Assembly (NCBI GenBank): GCA_964036275.1 | Contig: OZ038434.1 | Location: forward strand, 16,667,879 to 16,731,878 | Length of the DNA stretch: 64,000 bases | Reading direction: 5' to 3' | From: Litoditis marina | Lineage: Eukaryota; Nematoda; Chromadorea; Rhabditida; Rhabditidae | Part shown: piece after piece, positions 39,301-54,300 of the stretch | Position numbering within the stretch: position 1 is the first letter of the stretch | How the letters are laid out: every line of letters begins with the position of its first letter | Position numbers and translations under genes: made by a program | Notes under the pieces: model-generated | What the model saw: only the letters and a program-made list of their open reading frames with translations | Told to the model about the DNA's origin: nothing | Databases searched by the model: none

Positions 39301-42300
39301 TTCTCCATTTTCCAGCTTTCGGAAATTTGGAAAAGGTCGGATTGTAGTTAGAAATTATGAATATAACTCGATTTTGGTCAAAGAACTCGCTCATTTTGCA
39401 GCAATAGCTCTACCATTAGGTTCATGGTATCAAACTTATATGTTCTTCACCTGTACGGTAGTATCATCGTTCAGTTACAGTGCCAACGTATGGCGTTGCT
39501 GTGGACGGAGACAAGGACCGTCAGAAGGGTGCTATAGCCACGGTGAAGGTGATTCTGGAGCATCCGGCGGCCGCGGCCTATCTCTCCCTCCTGCTCACCC
39601 ACCGCGATTCTGGAGGACTGACCCCCTTCCAAACGGCTGTCAACATCCGCGCCTATGGAGCCGCATCTCACATTTGGACGACCATCAAGAAGACCTGCGA
39701 GGTAAGCACAATACTCAATCGAAGAGATTGACCACAACTTGGACCTGGCTTTCCTGCAGCTGATGCTTACTTACTTCCATATAACTACGGGATACTGACA
39801 CCAGGCTTTGAAACCGGAGACATCCTATTACATTTTGAACTAGCAACCACTAGTAGTGGTCCACTACCATTGTTGAAGCTAACTTTTCCACCATTTTCGA
39901 AGAAAAACCTGAGAGTGGCGTGTTTCATAGAAGAACTAAATCTGTTCACTTTTCTTGTCCGGTAATATCAATGTTCCCCACTTGATTTTCGTTTAGAGAC
40001 CAGTTTTCAATGAACGTGAACTGTTTTGGAACAAAGTGTTGGTAGTGGGGATAGTCAATATAAATTCTCACATGTTGAATTTTTTTGCCAGTGTGAGACG
40101 AATTTTAAACCAGCGATGGCCCGTCTATAAGTAAAACATTTTTGAGTTTTTACTAGGGCGTACCGAGTGAACTCGAACCTTTTCAGACGGCAAGTGATTC
40201 TTCCGCGTTGATGCAGAAAATGATTCACCCGACTGGCTGTAGACCCGATGATTCTCCACTGTTTGTGCTCTGTTACAATGATATCTGCTCTTTCACGTGG
40301 ACTGGAGAAGAACACATCAATCAAGTAGGCTTTGTACAGAGACTCTGAAACTGAATATACGCTCTCACGGTTTTCTAACTGATAAACTAGACATTTGCGC
40401 TAGAACTTGACGCACTATGTACAATGCCAATCAATTATTTTCAATGCAATAACAAGTTTTTTTATGTTGTGTGTAGTAATTGAATCGCGTTTCCTCTAAT
40501 AGGATATCTTCGAATGCCGTACCTGTGGCCTGGTTGGTTCGTTGTGCTGCTGTACGGAGTGTGCCTTCACCTGTCATAGAAACCACGACTGTAAACTGAA
40601 GCGAACATCTCCCACCGCCTACTGCGACTGCTGGGAAAAGTGTCCCTGCAAGGCATTGGTGAGATTTTGTTACAGCCACTGTATTTTTTATTCATCACGA
40701 GATACCTCCAAATGCGATTTAATGACCAGTTGGTAATCACGATCGTCAAATTATAATTATTGTTAGAAGTTTGAGCTCAGTTTCCGATACACGATACCAT
40801 GGGACATTTTTATGGGACCATGGGACATTTTTGCATTCAACGTAGTTTATATATTTTGTTTTCAATGAACATGATGAAGCTACTTCATGATGTAATCCTT
40901 GTTTAGGTGGCCGGAAATCAGGAGAAGCGTGAATATCTGCTGCGCGAGATGATCAAACTGACTCGTTTGCATGAACACGTGAATAACCGAGGAGATCACA
41001 TTCTGTTGTTCCTGGCGAGAACTGTGGGAAGACAAGAGATAGAGCAAGGCAACTACTCTCGCAGAAGAGGTCACGGAGCTGCAACGGCTGGTAGGAACTG
41101 TGCTCACCGATATTTGGCGTTTTCTACCATTAGTGGGGTAGTGGGAATTAATGGGCATACTATTATTGAATATTCAACTTCGACGTGAACGTATAATGGT
41201 AAATACTAAATTGGTGACTGAGGTTGGTGATCGAGGCACCTTCAACCTTCATCCATTCTGAATTTCGGGAAAATAGATAATTCATATGTTTTTACTGCAA
41301 TCGATATTCGTTTGTAGGCGAACCAGCAAACACGCCCGAACATGACCTGGATCCGCCGAAGTTTTCCAAGTTTGCACTCGAAGCCTGCCTGGGCGAATGG
41401 AATGTAGTGAAGAGTGCGATCAACTGCGGAATGCGTAATCTCGATCAGTTAGTTCTCTCCCTCTTCTTTACCTTTTGGTTGCATATAATTTAATTGGTCA
41501 CAATAATCAGCCGAGTGAGCCACTCTTGTTCTTCTTTTTCGACGGATTTCAGCACACCGCTATTATTGCTCAAATTCCGAACTTAGAATAGCTAACGTTT
41601 TACATCAGTCTATGTTGGTTTGTCTCAATACATGTTTGATGCATGGAAGAACATCTGTTCCAGAACACAACCAGTCTTCGAAGATGTCATCTGCCTGACT
41701 TCTCAACATGGAGCAACTCATCTCGAGAAGATGGTCTTCACCCTGTTCTCGAAGTGTGGAGATCAGGTAAACAAGTTTCTCCATTAATGAATGATTAAAC
41801 ATTAACTTATGACACGTTTCAAACGTAAGCACGTGCTAGATATTCTCTCGAGTTGGTCTGGCATTGCAAAATCCGCATGTTTCTGTGTTACAGGCTGTCC
41901 AACAGTTGATCGATTCTCTGATCGTGGCGGCTAATCGAAAGGACAGCTCGCGTGACTCTTCTGTGGACAATGTAGGTTGATGGTTTGTAGTGTAGCATCC
42001 ATACACCGCCAAGCCCTCGTAGCTTTCAGGAAAAAAATGAGAGACCCTTGGTTATGTATGGTAGCATCTTTTCCCCCACCTCAGTTAGGACTGTTCGGAG
42101 AAACAGCCACGACATCCGACTGGGGTTATGGGGCGTTTCCTGTATTGATTGTTTTGTTTATCATTTTCTCGATAGTGTAGGAATCAATCTTTATCTTTTG
42201 CAGACCGTGTCCCGACTGGTTCGAAGTGTCCTTCGTCTCTATCTTCTCTGCGTCTCCTTGTCACCAACTGCAGCAGCCGCCGCTATTCGGGGAACTTCTG

Positions 42301-45300
42301 TTCAAAGTAGTTGGTTTCTATTCCAGCTTTGTATAAATTATAAAAAAATCGCTTTTCTGATGCAAATGCAAGATCATGACGTATGTCTTTTTTTCTTGCC
42401 GAAAACGGATTATCTTTCGTTTGCGTTCCGAAGCAAATTCATCCGTACTGGTCTATGCTCGTTCAGTTGTGCTTGAATATAACTTCACATTGTCGCCACA
42501 TTCAGTTCATTGGGAATAATGATGTTTCAGCCACCACTTCGACTACCAGTCGATCTGAGCGCCGAGCGGGCTACCATGCCCTCACATTGGGCGGATTCCT
42601 GTCCTTGGTTCGCAACGAAACCACCCCGAAGGAACCCAAGATCAATGCGTAAGTTGTACAAACCATTACTTTTTTCGAAGTCGGAGAGACATGGATGAAG
42701 CTTTGTTTTTCATCCAGAAACTTACATGCGTGGTAGTTGATATTGAAAATTGAGGTTTCAAACGGCTGGCAGCTAAAAAAAATTGGTGCTCTGTGTTTGT
42801 AACCGATGCATGTTGTGAACGCTAACTGTTCTTTGATATAGTCGAGCTGTTGCTGTGCATATACTGGCTGTCAGTAAAAATTGTTATTATTATTATTATT
42901 ATTTGTTTTTGCAGGGTGACGAACCTAATAGTGCGCTTCCGTACTGCTCTGATGAGACTGGCTCCGTTCGCCGTGAAACAGGTCGCCTATACTGCGGATG
43001 CGGTACTTGCGCCGGTTCGGGTCGGCATTCTGAGACCGATTTCCACGCTGACTTTGGCTCATAATCAAGACTGTCTCGACGTGAGTTTATACAAACTGCA
43101 TGTACCAGCTACCGTATCTAGAAAATCATGTATTGAAAGGGTAGATAAAAACCCGCTTCAAAATAATTTTGTTTGCGCGCATTCAGACAGATAGGTTTCA
43201 CTCAATCACAATCAGTCAATTCACTTCTGGTCAAATATTTTTAAACAGGACCAGAATATTCTGAGTACTTTATCGCTTACACGCGTTTTAAGAACAGAGA
43301 ACACAATACATCGTTATTCTGTTCCTATCTTTGAACCCACTTAATCTCTGGTAGTATATGCTCATGTTACAGGTGATTGAGAAGTTCCTGAACGGAGAGA
43401 ATGATCTGACCAGCCAGCTGGCGAAGGCCGAGGAGGCTCGTGAACGACCTCAAAGAAAGAGAAAGGTAGTCGTTCAATTAAAATGAAAATTCTCTCTCGC
43501 CTTCCCTCCGTGCTATTACCGCGGTATCTTTCATAGCATTTCAGAGATAGAAGTAGTGATTCTGGGAGCTGAGCACAAGTTTTGTGAAGAAAGTAGAGCT
43601 TTCACGAAGTTTGCAAGAGGATAGTGTTGAAGGGGTTGTGGGCCAAGGAATTTTTCTTTCACAACCGTAGAGAACTAAATGAGGGTTCATGTAGTTAATG
43701 TGTGAATTCCAACGGATTTCCCGGTTCCCCACTGATAAATGAATGATTGTTGTTCAGAACAGTCGTCGTGACACGGATAGAGGCGACGACGATATGGACG
43801 GATCGCGTCGAGATGACTCGGATGACAGCGACAGCGATGGTCAGACAGATAATATTCTTCATAAAGTGACCCGTTGCCCATTTAATACCGTGTTTTCCCA
43901 TAAGTTCCCGTTTAAACCCCACTACCTAAAAAAAGTTTAACGTTAGGCAGTTTAGTTTAATGTTGTGGTCTTTTTCAGCGGACGGTCAGTCTTCGCGTCG
44001 ACACAATAGTCAGAGCGGTCTGGACGATACGGCTACAACAAGTATGTCAGGTAAACGAACGTAATATCTTATTCTGGCATGGGATCACGCTCATCGCCCG
44101 TTAGCCTGTTAGCACCCGTCGATACATGTCAGCCATCACCCATTGATCATACTGCCCAGTTACGGATTACAGTTATAGAATGCTTGTGTGCTGCTCGATT
44201 GAAGCTATTATTATGATCCGTAATAATCTTTTTTATTGAATTATAGATACTCGAACGCCGGCCCGTACTTCTGATGTGACAGCTGGCAGTACTGCCACCT
44301 CGGCCACTCGATACAATGAGTTGAGTGATGAGTCGTCTACCGACTCAGACTCTGAGGACGACGACGATGATGATGAGGTCAGTAATAATAATAATATAAA
44401 GTTTATTGCGCATAGATTACATAACAAAAAGTAATAAAAATAACTACTAAAGTTATTACAAGGTTCTATCGCAAAACGTATCCCAAAGGATCAGTGCATG
44501 GCAAGGTTGAGCCGTCCTTCTCAAGTATAGTTGGGTCTCCGTTTGCCATTATTGACGTATTTTGATAGATGTATACTCAAATATAGAGAAACCCGGCTTT
44601 TAAATTCGCCATATTTTCTTGTTTGCAAGTAATGAATGTGTATGTTATCACGAGTGTTTGTGATGTTCAATTTGCAGGAAGGTCATGTGTTGGTGGATGA
44701 TGAGGATGACGACGATCTTGACAACATTGACGAGGAAGAGACGGAAGACGACGAGAGAGGTAACCATCTTGGAGACGAAAACTTTCTTATCACAGTTCTT
44801 ATGTATTCCGAACGGTTCTTATGTATTTCGAAGTTCACAGAGTTCATTCTCTCAATAGCGCGTAATGCTAGAATGCATAGGCGGGTTCTACGTTTGTGGT
44901 CGGAGAAGGGCACGTATACTGTTAGTCATTCGCATAGTCATGTGAGACATGTTAAACACATCAGAACTCAGAAAAGTTCAATGAAAAAGTGCACGATATT
45001 TCATTAGTATGCTAACTTTACGTGACCATAAAATTGACTTTTATACTTTTATACTTTTACTTTTATATACTTTTATATATTTTTAGTATACAGTAGGGTT
45101 GTTAATCGAGTTCAAAATTTTGAGTTTTCGAGTTTTGAGTGTTTTTGGACCCAAAAGATACATTTTTTGAGTCCGAAATTTTGATTTTCGAGTTTTCGCG
45201 TTCAAAATTTCGAGTTTTAGAGTTTTGGAAAATTTTCGAGTTTTGAGAAGTTTCGAGTTCGACTCAACTCGAAAATTTTCGAGTTTTTTCGAGTCGTGTT

Positions 45301-48300
45301 TCGAGTTCGAGTTTAACCCTAGTATACAGGAAGGGGAAGGTGGGGTGTCGTTATGAAACATCCGGATGACGGAGGATCTCTTTTGGCAAACTGTTCTAAT
45401 GTTCCTTTTTTAAGCAAACGGAAACGAGGATGGTGATGAATCGTTCTATCGTGATGAACAGGACAATGATGAAGATGCCCCGAACGCGGCTAGGTAACGT
45501 TGTTTGACAGAAAAGTCTTCGTATGAGAAGGGGGTTATGAACGAATTTTTGGGAAAGAAGTTCACAAAAGTCAGCTGGTGTCTGAAGATGCATGCGAAAT
45601 TTACTCTACTAACCAATATTATTATGATCATTACATCACCTCTTTTACATGGTGAACTTTCAGTAATGCCAACCAGCAGGTGGCTACCGAGCAACCGGAA
45701 CAGAACTCGACCAATAATGATGTCATGGACACATCTGCGCACGAGGAGAATGACGTTGGTTTTGTTTGTTTTTTTAGAAAAAAAGTTTGACAGTCTTACA
45801 GGAATGAATTCCATCTATATGCCGTATATTTGCAAATTGTGACTATATAGCCAAAAATTTCACAAAAAAACTTCTTTTCTACATAGTTAATAAAAATTCA
45901 CTTCTAAAACATTGTTACTGTTTACAAAAATAATTTGAACCAAGTAATCTGCAAAAATACAGCACGGAATCAGTTTTTTTTATTGTTAAAGCGAGAAGTT
46001 CTGAAATTCTTTCATTTTCATTGATTTAAGGATAGTACTCGTGACGCTGTCCATTCTGAAGCGTCTTCTGTGGACGTAGATCCGGCTGAATCGGCTGAAG
46101 AGAGACTAGCTCGCAGGTACTTCTAGCTCTTCTTAGCTCCAGCAGCCTCACACATCTACTTCTTTGAGTTCGAGTATACGTCAATTCTAAAAAACTACAC
46201 TTTTGTTAAGTTCGATATTGAACCCTTTCCATTTCCACATTGTTGATTGTTGGCTGTAGCACTTCAATATTTAAAAAGAGAAGTTCGAAGAGATGCTGGA
46301 AAAGAGTAGCTCACTCCATACTCATTAGCTGTTGTATTCCCATCAGCCATCATAATCGTCTGTTATTTACTCGGTTCATAATTGTTATTGTTATCATTCC
46401 TCCATTCGCAGGATGAACGAGTCTGATCCTGTTGGCAGTGACCTGAGTGCAGTGATGCGTCGAATGCCGCCCCCAAGTACGAGTGAGAGCGAGACTGTCT
46501 ACACCACCTCCACCACCGTCTCGGATGCGTCGCCGGCCAGAGGCAGAGGGTCGCGAAGGGGTCGCGGCGGGGTACCACATGCGCCACATCGTATGTTATC
46601 TAGATTCACTTGTGTTTCTGTTGCGAAGTCAGAACACATCGTACCATTCTGCAAAAAGAACCCGTTTTGACATAAATGCGACAAATTTCATAAGTTTTGT
46701 ATTTTTCAGCAAAAATTTGTCAAATTTTGTGAGAGAATAGTTTTAATCTTTGGCTATTGAGCGAAGGCTGGGACTCTTACCTGTGAATGATATTGTATCA
46801 CCACGTAACCGGCCGATTCGTATACTCTTTGCATGAGTAAGTCAATGTATTTTCAATTGCTACCCCAGTCCGATACTGAATAATGTACAATGTCTTTGAT
46901 AAGGGTGGTTTAAATAAGTTATTTTCTGCCAATAAGTTACCAAATATTTTCCAGCTCACTCTATCGCCTGGGCAATGCGACCGACTCGTGGGCAGAATGA
47001 AACCAATCAAGGTGGAGAAACATTTTACTCTCCGTTTCTAAACTTTTTTCGTTACCAGATTAATCAAATTTCAAATATCTGTTGGCGAACCTAGATTTTG
47101 TTTTACTTGCTTCCTTATACGAGGTTATATCGTTTACGTATTTTCATTGATAAACAAACTTCGATCTAGAGTATAGGCGGTTTCGGTTTTTAAAAGCACC
47201 TCGTGGTTCTAGTGCAAGATAGGTTACTGTAATACTTTGGCCCTAATTTGTTAATTTTACATTCATTCACTTGCAGCGGCACGCGACAGAATTCGTCCAG
47301 ATGACAGGGAAGACAGTCCAATCTACAACCCTGGAATGCCTACCACCGCACGGAATTCCATCTTCGCCACGACTGGAGCCAACGGACGGGCTGCTGCCAG
47401 CCGGAAGACAAACAAGACAGACAGCTCGACTCCGAGCACTCAACAGGTTCGTCTCTATTTCCCCCTCTTTCGTTTTCCATCTCCCCCTCTCTCTACATAT
47501 CTCTCTCCATCCCTCTCTCCATCTCTCATTCCCTCGCACTCTCTGTCACCCTCGGACCTGGTTTGTTGACCTCTGATGTATTCATATACTTTTATCTACA
47601 TTCCATCCAATAATCGGTGTTGTTAATTGTTGATTGGGATCATATTTCAGTTATATTCTGTTGGTTTCGATGGTTGCGGTTTATCTATCGTTATCTTTCC
47701 AGACATCCATCCAACTGTCGACTGCATTCGCATTCGCAGTCCGTCTTCTGTGCGACCTTCTGTGTAAATTGCACAGCCGTCCTGCCGCCAATGAAACGGC
47801 CGGCGTCGTCCTCGACTGGAATATGTCCACTCTGCAGAATGCGGTGGTTAGTCAATGTCTAACGTAGGGCGACTTTGTTGGATGCTCTATTTAATCACCT
47901 GTTTTCTTACAATACGCATTTTAACTACTCTATTTTCCATAATAATAGCTCTGGACTAGTGAAAACCTCATCTCTCATCTTGTTTTGTGGTTTGATTATA
48001 CAAGTAAAGCACCTGATTTTCATTAGATTTATGTTGCCAACAAAGTCACCACACGTATGTCAATGTTCATCTTGCTCATAGTAGAGGGTAGACGTTATGG
48101 ATGGCGGAAGGTTATTATGTTCGTGTTGCTAGTATGTGCATGACCGAGTACGTTCGACTATGCGTGAAAAGGGATTCATTTTGTGAATGAAAACATACAA
48201 CTTTCAACCAAAAATGTGAAACCTCTTGGAAGTTTCCTGGTAGTTTATTCGAGTTAATTTTCTGTTATTTAGCGCATGGGTTGAGTGAGATTAATGGTTG

Positions 48301-51300
48301 CAGGGTATCGTGATCAGTCGCATGGCGTTGTCATGGAATTGGATGGAGGTGGTGCTGGACAGAATGGAGGCGCAACTTCTCTTCGGAAACGCAGTCATGG
48401 CCAGTGCCATCGGCGACATGCGGGCCAGGCCGTTGAAGAAGAAGGAGAAGGAAGGCAGCGCGGGGGGCAAGAAGGAAAAGGGTACGCTCATCATACAAGA
48501 CTCCTTCTATGGAAGAAGCCTGCTAACGATTCTCGGAAAAAGCGCGGGTCGCCACTCGCTAGTCTAAGGTTTCATACAAAGAGCGATAATTCTCCGAAAT
48601 AATGAAAAGTCACCATTTCGCAGGGCACGCGACAAAAAAAACATGAAGGGCTTTGCAATATTGGTGTTCGACTCTGAATATTTGTCATTTCTCGGATCTA
48701 AATATTCCAGTAATGATAATGTGTAGGTTCAGAGGACTCGTCCAGCAGTCATTCTCGTCGCGAGACAATGGAATATCTGGTTGCCACGATGCGGGCTCAA
48801 TCGGGAGAAGCTGGCGATGACTATCCTATTGTCGACGTTGAGGTACTTTCTGCACTCACTAATCGTACCTCGAGCAGGCTAATTCACTGAAGAAGCAGAT
48901 CATGGGCGAATAGAAGTTGTTACTGGAGAACCGCGCGGGTGAAAAGTGAATATCATCATCAGTTACTGGTTCGCGGTTCTCCGACAAATCGCTTCGTATG
49001 ATGAAAGCATGAAATTTCCGTTTAAACCTTCCAGTCAAGAAAGAATGAATTTGTTTGAAATCCGGTTCTTAGCCTTTGTGAAGCATGGTTATCTAGTGAA
49101 TTCGCTTCTCGAGGAACTGAAATAACTTGGCTACTAATGTGCGAGCTGACTGAGTCTATCAGTTCTATGTGAATCTTGTCCTTATTTGGGGACATCAAGG
49201 GTGTTTAATCATATTCTGTTCAGACGATCCGAATGTTGGTCTTCATCTTCGACGCGAACCTGTGCTATCATGAATCCATCGAGAATTGCAAGGAGATGCT
49301 TCTGGCAGTAAGTTTCATTCTATTTGGTAGCAGATTTTTTTTCAAGTTTGTCCGTGTTCTACTTTTTCAAACCGACGACTAAATTTATACACATACATGC
49401 ATCGATTTGTTTGTTTTACGTGAAAAGTATGTTTGTTATTTTTCTAATATATTACAGAATCAGCGAGAGGCTGGAAACGAGGAGAACGATTCTGACCAGT
49501 TAACTGGAGACAAAGTTCGCTCCTTCTTCCAAGTAAGTTTCAGCGCGCGCTATGGATATGTTTTAAAATATTACGTTTTTCCCAAATCCTGAGCGACGAT
49601 AAGTTTCTCTAGTGCATTGCTTGAAAAGGAGTTTATAATGTGGAATTCCAAGAACTTATCTACCTTGAACCAGAGAAAATTAACGAGCCAGCGGTTTTGA
49701 TAGGGATGCAAAAGGAAAAATTGTATTTTGGGGGAAAAGCTGCTATTTGATTATTATATTTCTAGCGTTCCAACTCGATCTGCTTCCCGGGAAGTGTGGG
49801 TTCAGCGTCGAATGCGTGGGATACGTTGGGTCGTCATTCCTCGCACATCCCGCTGGCCGAGAAGAGTTACCTTCTGGACCCGAATGCCGAACAGGAGACC
49901 ATGTTCGCACCGCATCACGTGGCTGTCTCCAAGAACGATTATATCAAGGTCAGACAGTATGATATGGCTCTCCAACAAAGAACCTGTTCCTATATTTCAA
50001 TCAGCCAGTTCCCCGATTTGAAAATTACTGCATTCAACAAACTAAATTCTCGCAAACTACTCAGTTTTCAATTTCTTCGGTTCTGACAGAACGGTTGCCT
50101 CATATTCATATTGAACAACGGAATGATTCTGTAATAGTTTACTAATGAAGTGACATTCACAGAGGGACAAATTCTTGGATATTCAAGTGGACATTCAAAG
50201 ACATGTATTTCATAGATTGTTGTTCAGAGTAGCCATGACATGGGTGCTCCTCACCTGATGAACATGAGCTTCACCCATCCTTGCGATGAAGAGGACGAGT
50301 CGGACAATCAGGGGGAGGAGGAAGTAGAGGAGGTGATGGAAGAAGACGTTCAGATGGAGATGGAACCGCCTCAGGGTAGGTCATACTCATAGGTGAAAAG
50401 TCATCCGAAGATCGCCGCCCCAAAAAGTTCTTTTGGACCCGTGGTTGTTCAGTTGCAATCACCCTATTTGGTGCTATTGCCTTAGACTATTCTCCGGAGC
50501 CAGGCATCTTATGAATTCAGCTGGTTATTGTGAATAGGAAAAATACCCGTCAGATTCGAGACTGTATGATTTTGGTAACATTTTTCATTGTGAATCGTTT
50601 CTCTATGTCAGGAATGGATAAGTTGACTGTGGCGTCGATTCGTTCGCATATTCGGGAGACTATTCGCAATCCCGTCAACGTTTCTCTCGCCAGATGGAAG
50701 AATGTGCTACAGTACATAGCCAAGGTAATTCGAAATTTTTATAATTTTTGATTTAGCGCTACTTGAATTTTACAATGCGAGCACTACAATGAAGCACTAC
50801 AAGCGTGTTTTCAAATTTGAAAGAGGTCGTATTAAATAAGCAGTAAGGTAATGTTAGTATTATCACGCTAGTGGAGCACTGGAAAGGAATGTGTTTTTTG
50901 AAAGTTTAGGAAATTGTAAACAGTTCCGAGAAGAGAACTGAGGGTAGTTTTACTATCAAAGAAGTGTTCAACCTGACTCCTCTATGCGAATCCATTACGT
51001 TCTGTAGGAGTGTCACCAGACTTTGTTGGATTCGTATGGCGGCGAGCCGGGCAGCAGTCACCTTCTGTCTACGATTGCCCGTTTTCCCGTCCGGCAGACC
51101 ATGTTCCGCAAGGTTATGGACAAATTCCGCACCACTCAGTCAAAGGATGTGTCACTGGAGGTAAAATCATTCAAATGTTTTGTGTGCTCAGACATGGCGT
51201 TTTGTGGGCAGCCTCGAGTAACGGGACAGCGAGTTCTCGCTTATCGTAATTCAAATCACTACATATTTTAAGTATTCTTCGGGAAACAACGTGAACGCTG

Positions 51301-54300
51301 AACGTTTGAAAATGGATTTTAAAAGTATATATTTAGAACTGTACATTATTGTTATCCTCCATGCAGGTTCACCGTGACTCGGTGCAGTTGATTCGTGACA
51401 CGGTATTTCAATTGAACCAGACGTATGTGCGAAGAATGAACGCGCCCAAGTCGAGAAACGATCCCACCACCTCCCTATTGACACCCATGGGAAGCGCCAG
51501 GGTGGGTGGCTTTGACATTTTTCCAGTTTAATTGGAATGGTACAAGTGTCATTCACTTGGCCGTAACACCATATCAAGCACATATATTGAAATCTTGAAC
51601 ATTGAGATCACGAACAAAATAGTTTTCACTAGGGTAATTTACCCGCGTGACGTTTTTCAACTCTAGGGTGGTCATATTCACCCTATTTGTCACTCTACCC
51701 ATTTGGAGCTTCATGGAGATGCGATCATAGTATTAGCGCTTTTTTGTGTGCTAGATTGTGATAGTTGGATGGGACGTGTTCAGATGAAAGTGAAGTTCCA
51801 CGATGAGCCCGGGGAGGGTTCGGGAGTGGCTCGCAGTTTCTACACGGCGCTGGCGGAGGCCCTGCAGTCGCAGAAGAAGCTGCCCTTCGAAGAGTTGGGA
51901 TGGGATGGAAACGACGACTATCTGTTCGGCGGACGGGCCGGCACCCCGCTATGCACACAAAACAGTCAGTACGGTTAGTTTCACTAGCTTTTATAACTCA
52001 CGAAGGACGTGAATCACGTTATAGGATGTGGGTATGGGAGAAGCAAGGGTTTGGTTGGTAGACTGTGTACAGTGTGTACTCTATGAACTAAGTGCTACTA
52101 TATTCGATTACGGGAAGCCTCTCTCAGATGGAACAAAACCAGTTCATTAGTATTAGAAGAGTTGTTCGGGGCTGTTGTCGTCACAGAAGTGTGTTTTTCG
52201 GCTTAGTATGATTTTTTTACATCGATGTTTTTTTCAAAAGTACGATTGACATTTATTGTTGTTACCATATTTGGTTTGTGTTACAGCATCGCGAGAGCGA
52301 CCATCAATGGGTAGAATAGCGCTGATTAGAGATCGAGGAACCACCAGCGCCATTCTCAGCCGCAAGAAGTCGACCAAGTGGGTTTTTACATGAAACAAAC
52401 TAGGGTTGATGTCGAAGTACTGAGAAGAGCAGTGTGAAGGCTCAATGAGATTATAATAGTTTATTTTTTAGAAAAATTCCAATACAACCTGTATATTTTC
52501 TATTCTATGCCTACATACATACCAATGTTGCAGGCGCTCCCCTCTATCAGTGCATGCACAGCATTTCTCTGTGAACGACGTGACTGAGGCAGAACAACGA
52601 CTGGAAACTGGTATGCTCTCATCCATTATCGATCTATAGGGCATGATGAAAATCAGTTGTATGTTGTTCTTTCAAAACAGCGCAATCAGCGAATGTTCGT
52701 CAAGATGCACTACATACGTTCTATATTATTGTTCAATAGACGTCTTTGTAGTTTTTTTGCTTCCGGCTGGAGCATCCTCAGTAAAAACCCTTAGCACTTC
52801 TTATTAGCCAAAAATGGTGGTATGCACATGCACTAGATACATCATGTGCAATGTTCTCATGAGGTACTCATTTATCTGTATACTTTCAGGTGTTTATCGC
52901 ACCGAGAGACCCTCAGAAGAAGCTGCTAGAGAACACATCACAGTAGCCGAGGCGGTATACTGCCGGTTCGTTGTTTTTTCTGCTTTTAGCTTCGAATCGA
53001 ACCTAATGGTGGAGTTGCATAAGTTTCCCGAATTGAACCTCAAAGTCTTTGATCATTCAATTATAAGAAAAACTTGGAGATTGAAATTACTATACAAAAC
53101 CAAGTTGCTTGTATAAACAAGCTAAATTTTCTGTTAATATCGGGCTACTTCAATGGTTTATAAAGGAAAAAAGTCCAAAGGAAAGAGAAATGAAAAGAGG
53201 GAGAGTGAGAGATAATTTTATTTGCACTGTGCAAATTCCTAGATTGCCTATTACAAACATTAGTTACCTTGACATTTCGGGCAATTACCGATCCATATGT
53301 CAAACAGGATGCCCTCATCAGTAGATGACCTGTTATAGTTAACCTAGTGAGATTATTTAAAGAAATTTATTTAGAAGATGGTTACAAGAGTCCATTTACG
53401 CAAGAGATAATGATGACCAGTAAGTCAGCTGAGTGCAAGAGGGGGGTCAGAGAATAGACAGACAATTATTGATCGAACTGTGCGCCGGATCAAAAGTTCA
53501 CGTCACTGTATCTAGAATTCTAGTAAACAATTGCAAATCAATTGCGTACTTACTTGTGATAAATGGCTTATCAGCAATTACTTTATAGAAGCGTCTAAGA
53601 ATCAAAATTTTAGGCCAGCCATTTTTAAAATAAAAACCAGCAAGTTGTTTTGCTCTTACTAAGAAATCCTCATAATCTGAACAAGCACGTGTTATTCGTA
53701 TGATTTCACCAGTTATTGTATTCAACCCAATTCTACTATCGATATTCGAAAAGTAGTTCGGATATCTTATAACATCAAACTTAAAGAGATCAGTTTTATT
53801 AAATAAAGATACTTTAATCTGGGGAATTGTCAGAGTAATATCCAAATCTAGAAATTCGCAACTTGTTTCCAAATCTGCTGTTGCTTCTAAACTCAATGAA
53901 GAGTCATAGATTTGAGGTAAATCTGCTTTGAAATTATCGGATACATCGGAAATATGTAACAGATCATCGATATATCAAGCGCTCAAGTTGTTCCACTCAG
54001 TTATGTTTGTAGTATTTTTTTCATCATAGAGTTTGTAGTTTTGAAAAATGAGCCGAGACGAGCTCGTGATAAATGAACGAGACAATAAATGTAGTTTATT
54101 GTCTCGTTTTAGTTTGTCAGTTGTGTTTGAGTTAGTATGTATGGTTGTTTGTCACCCTCTATCATCTTCATCTTTCCCTTTCAGTGTGCGCAAACTGCGT
54201 CCAGCTGCCGCCAGCCGCATCGCGGGAATGCTCGTCGATTTGTCGGTGAACAACTGCATTCAGATACTAGGCAACCAGGATCTTCTCGCGTTAGTTTTTT

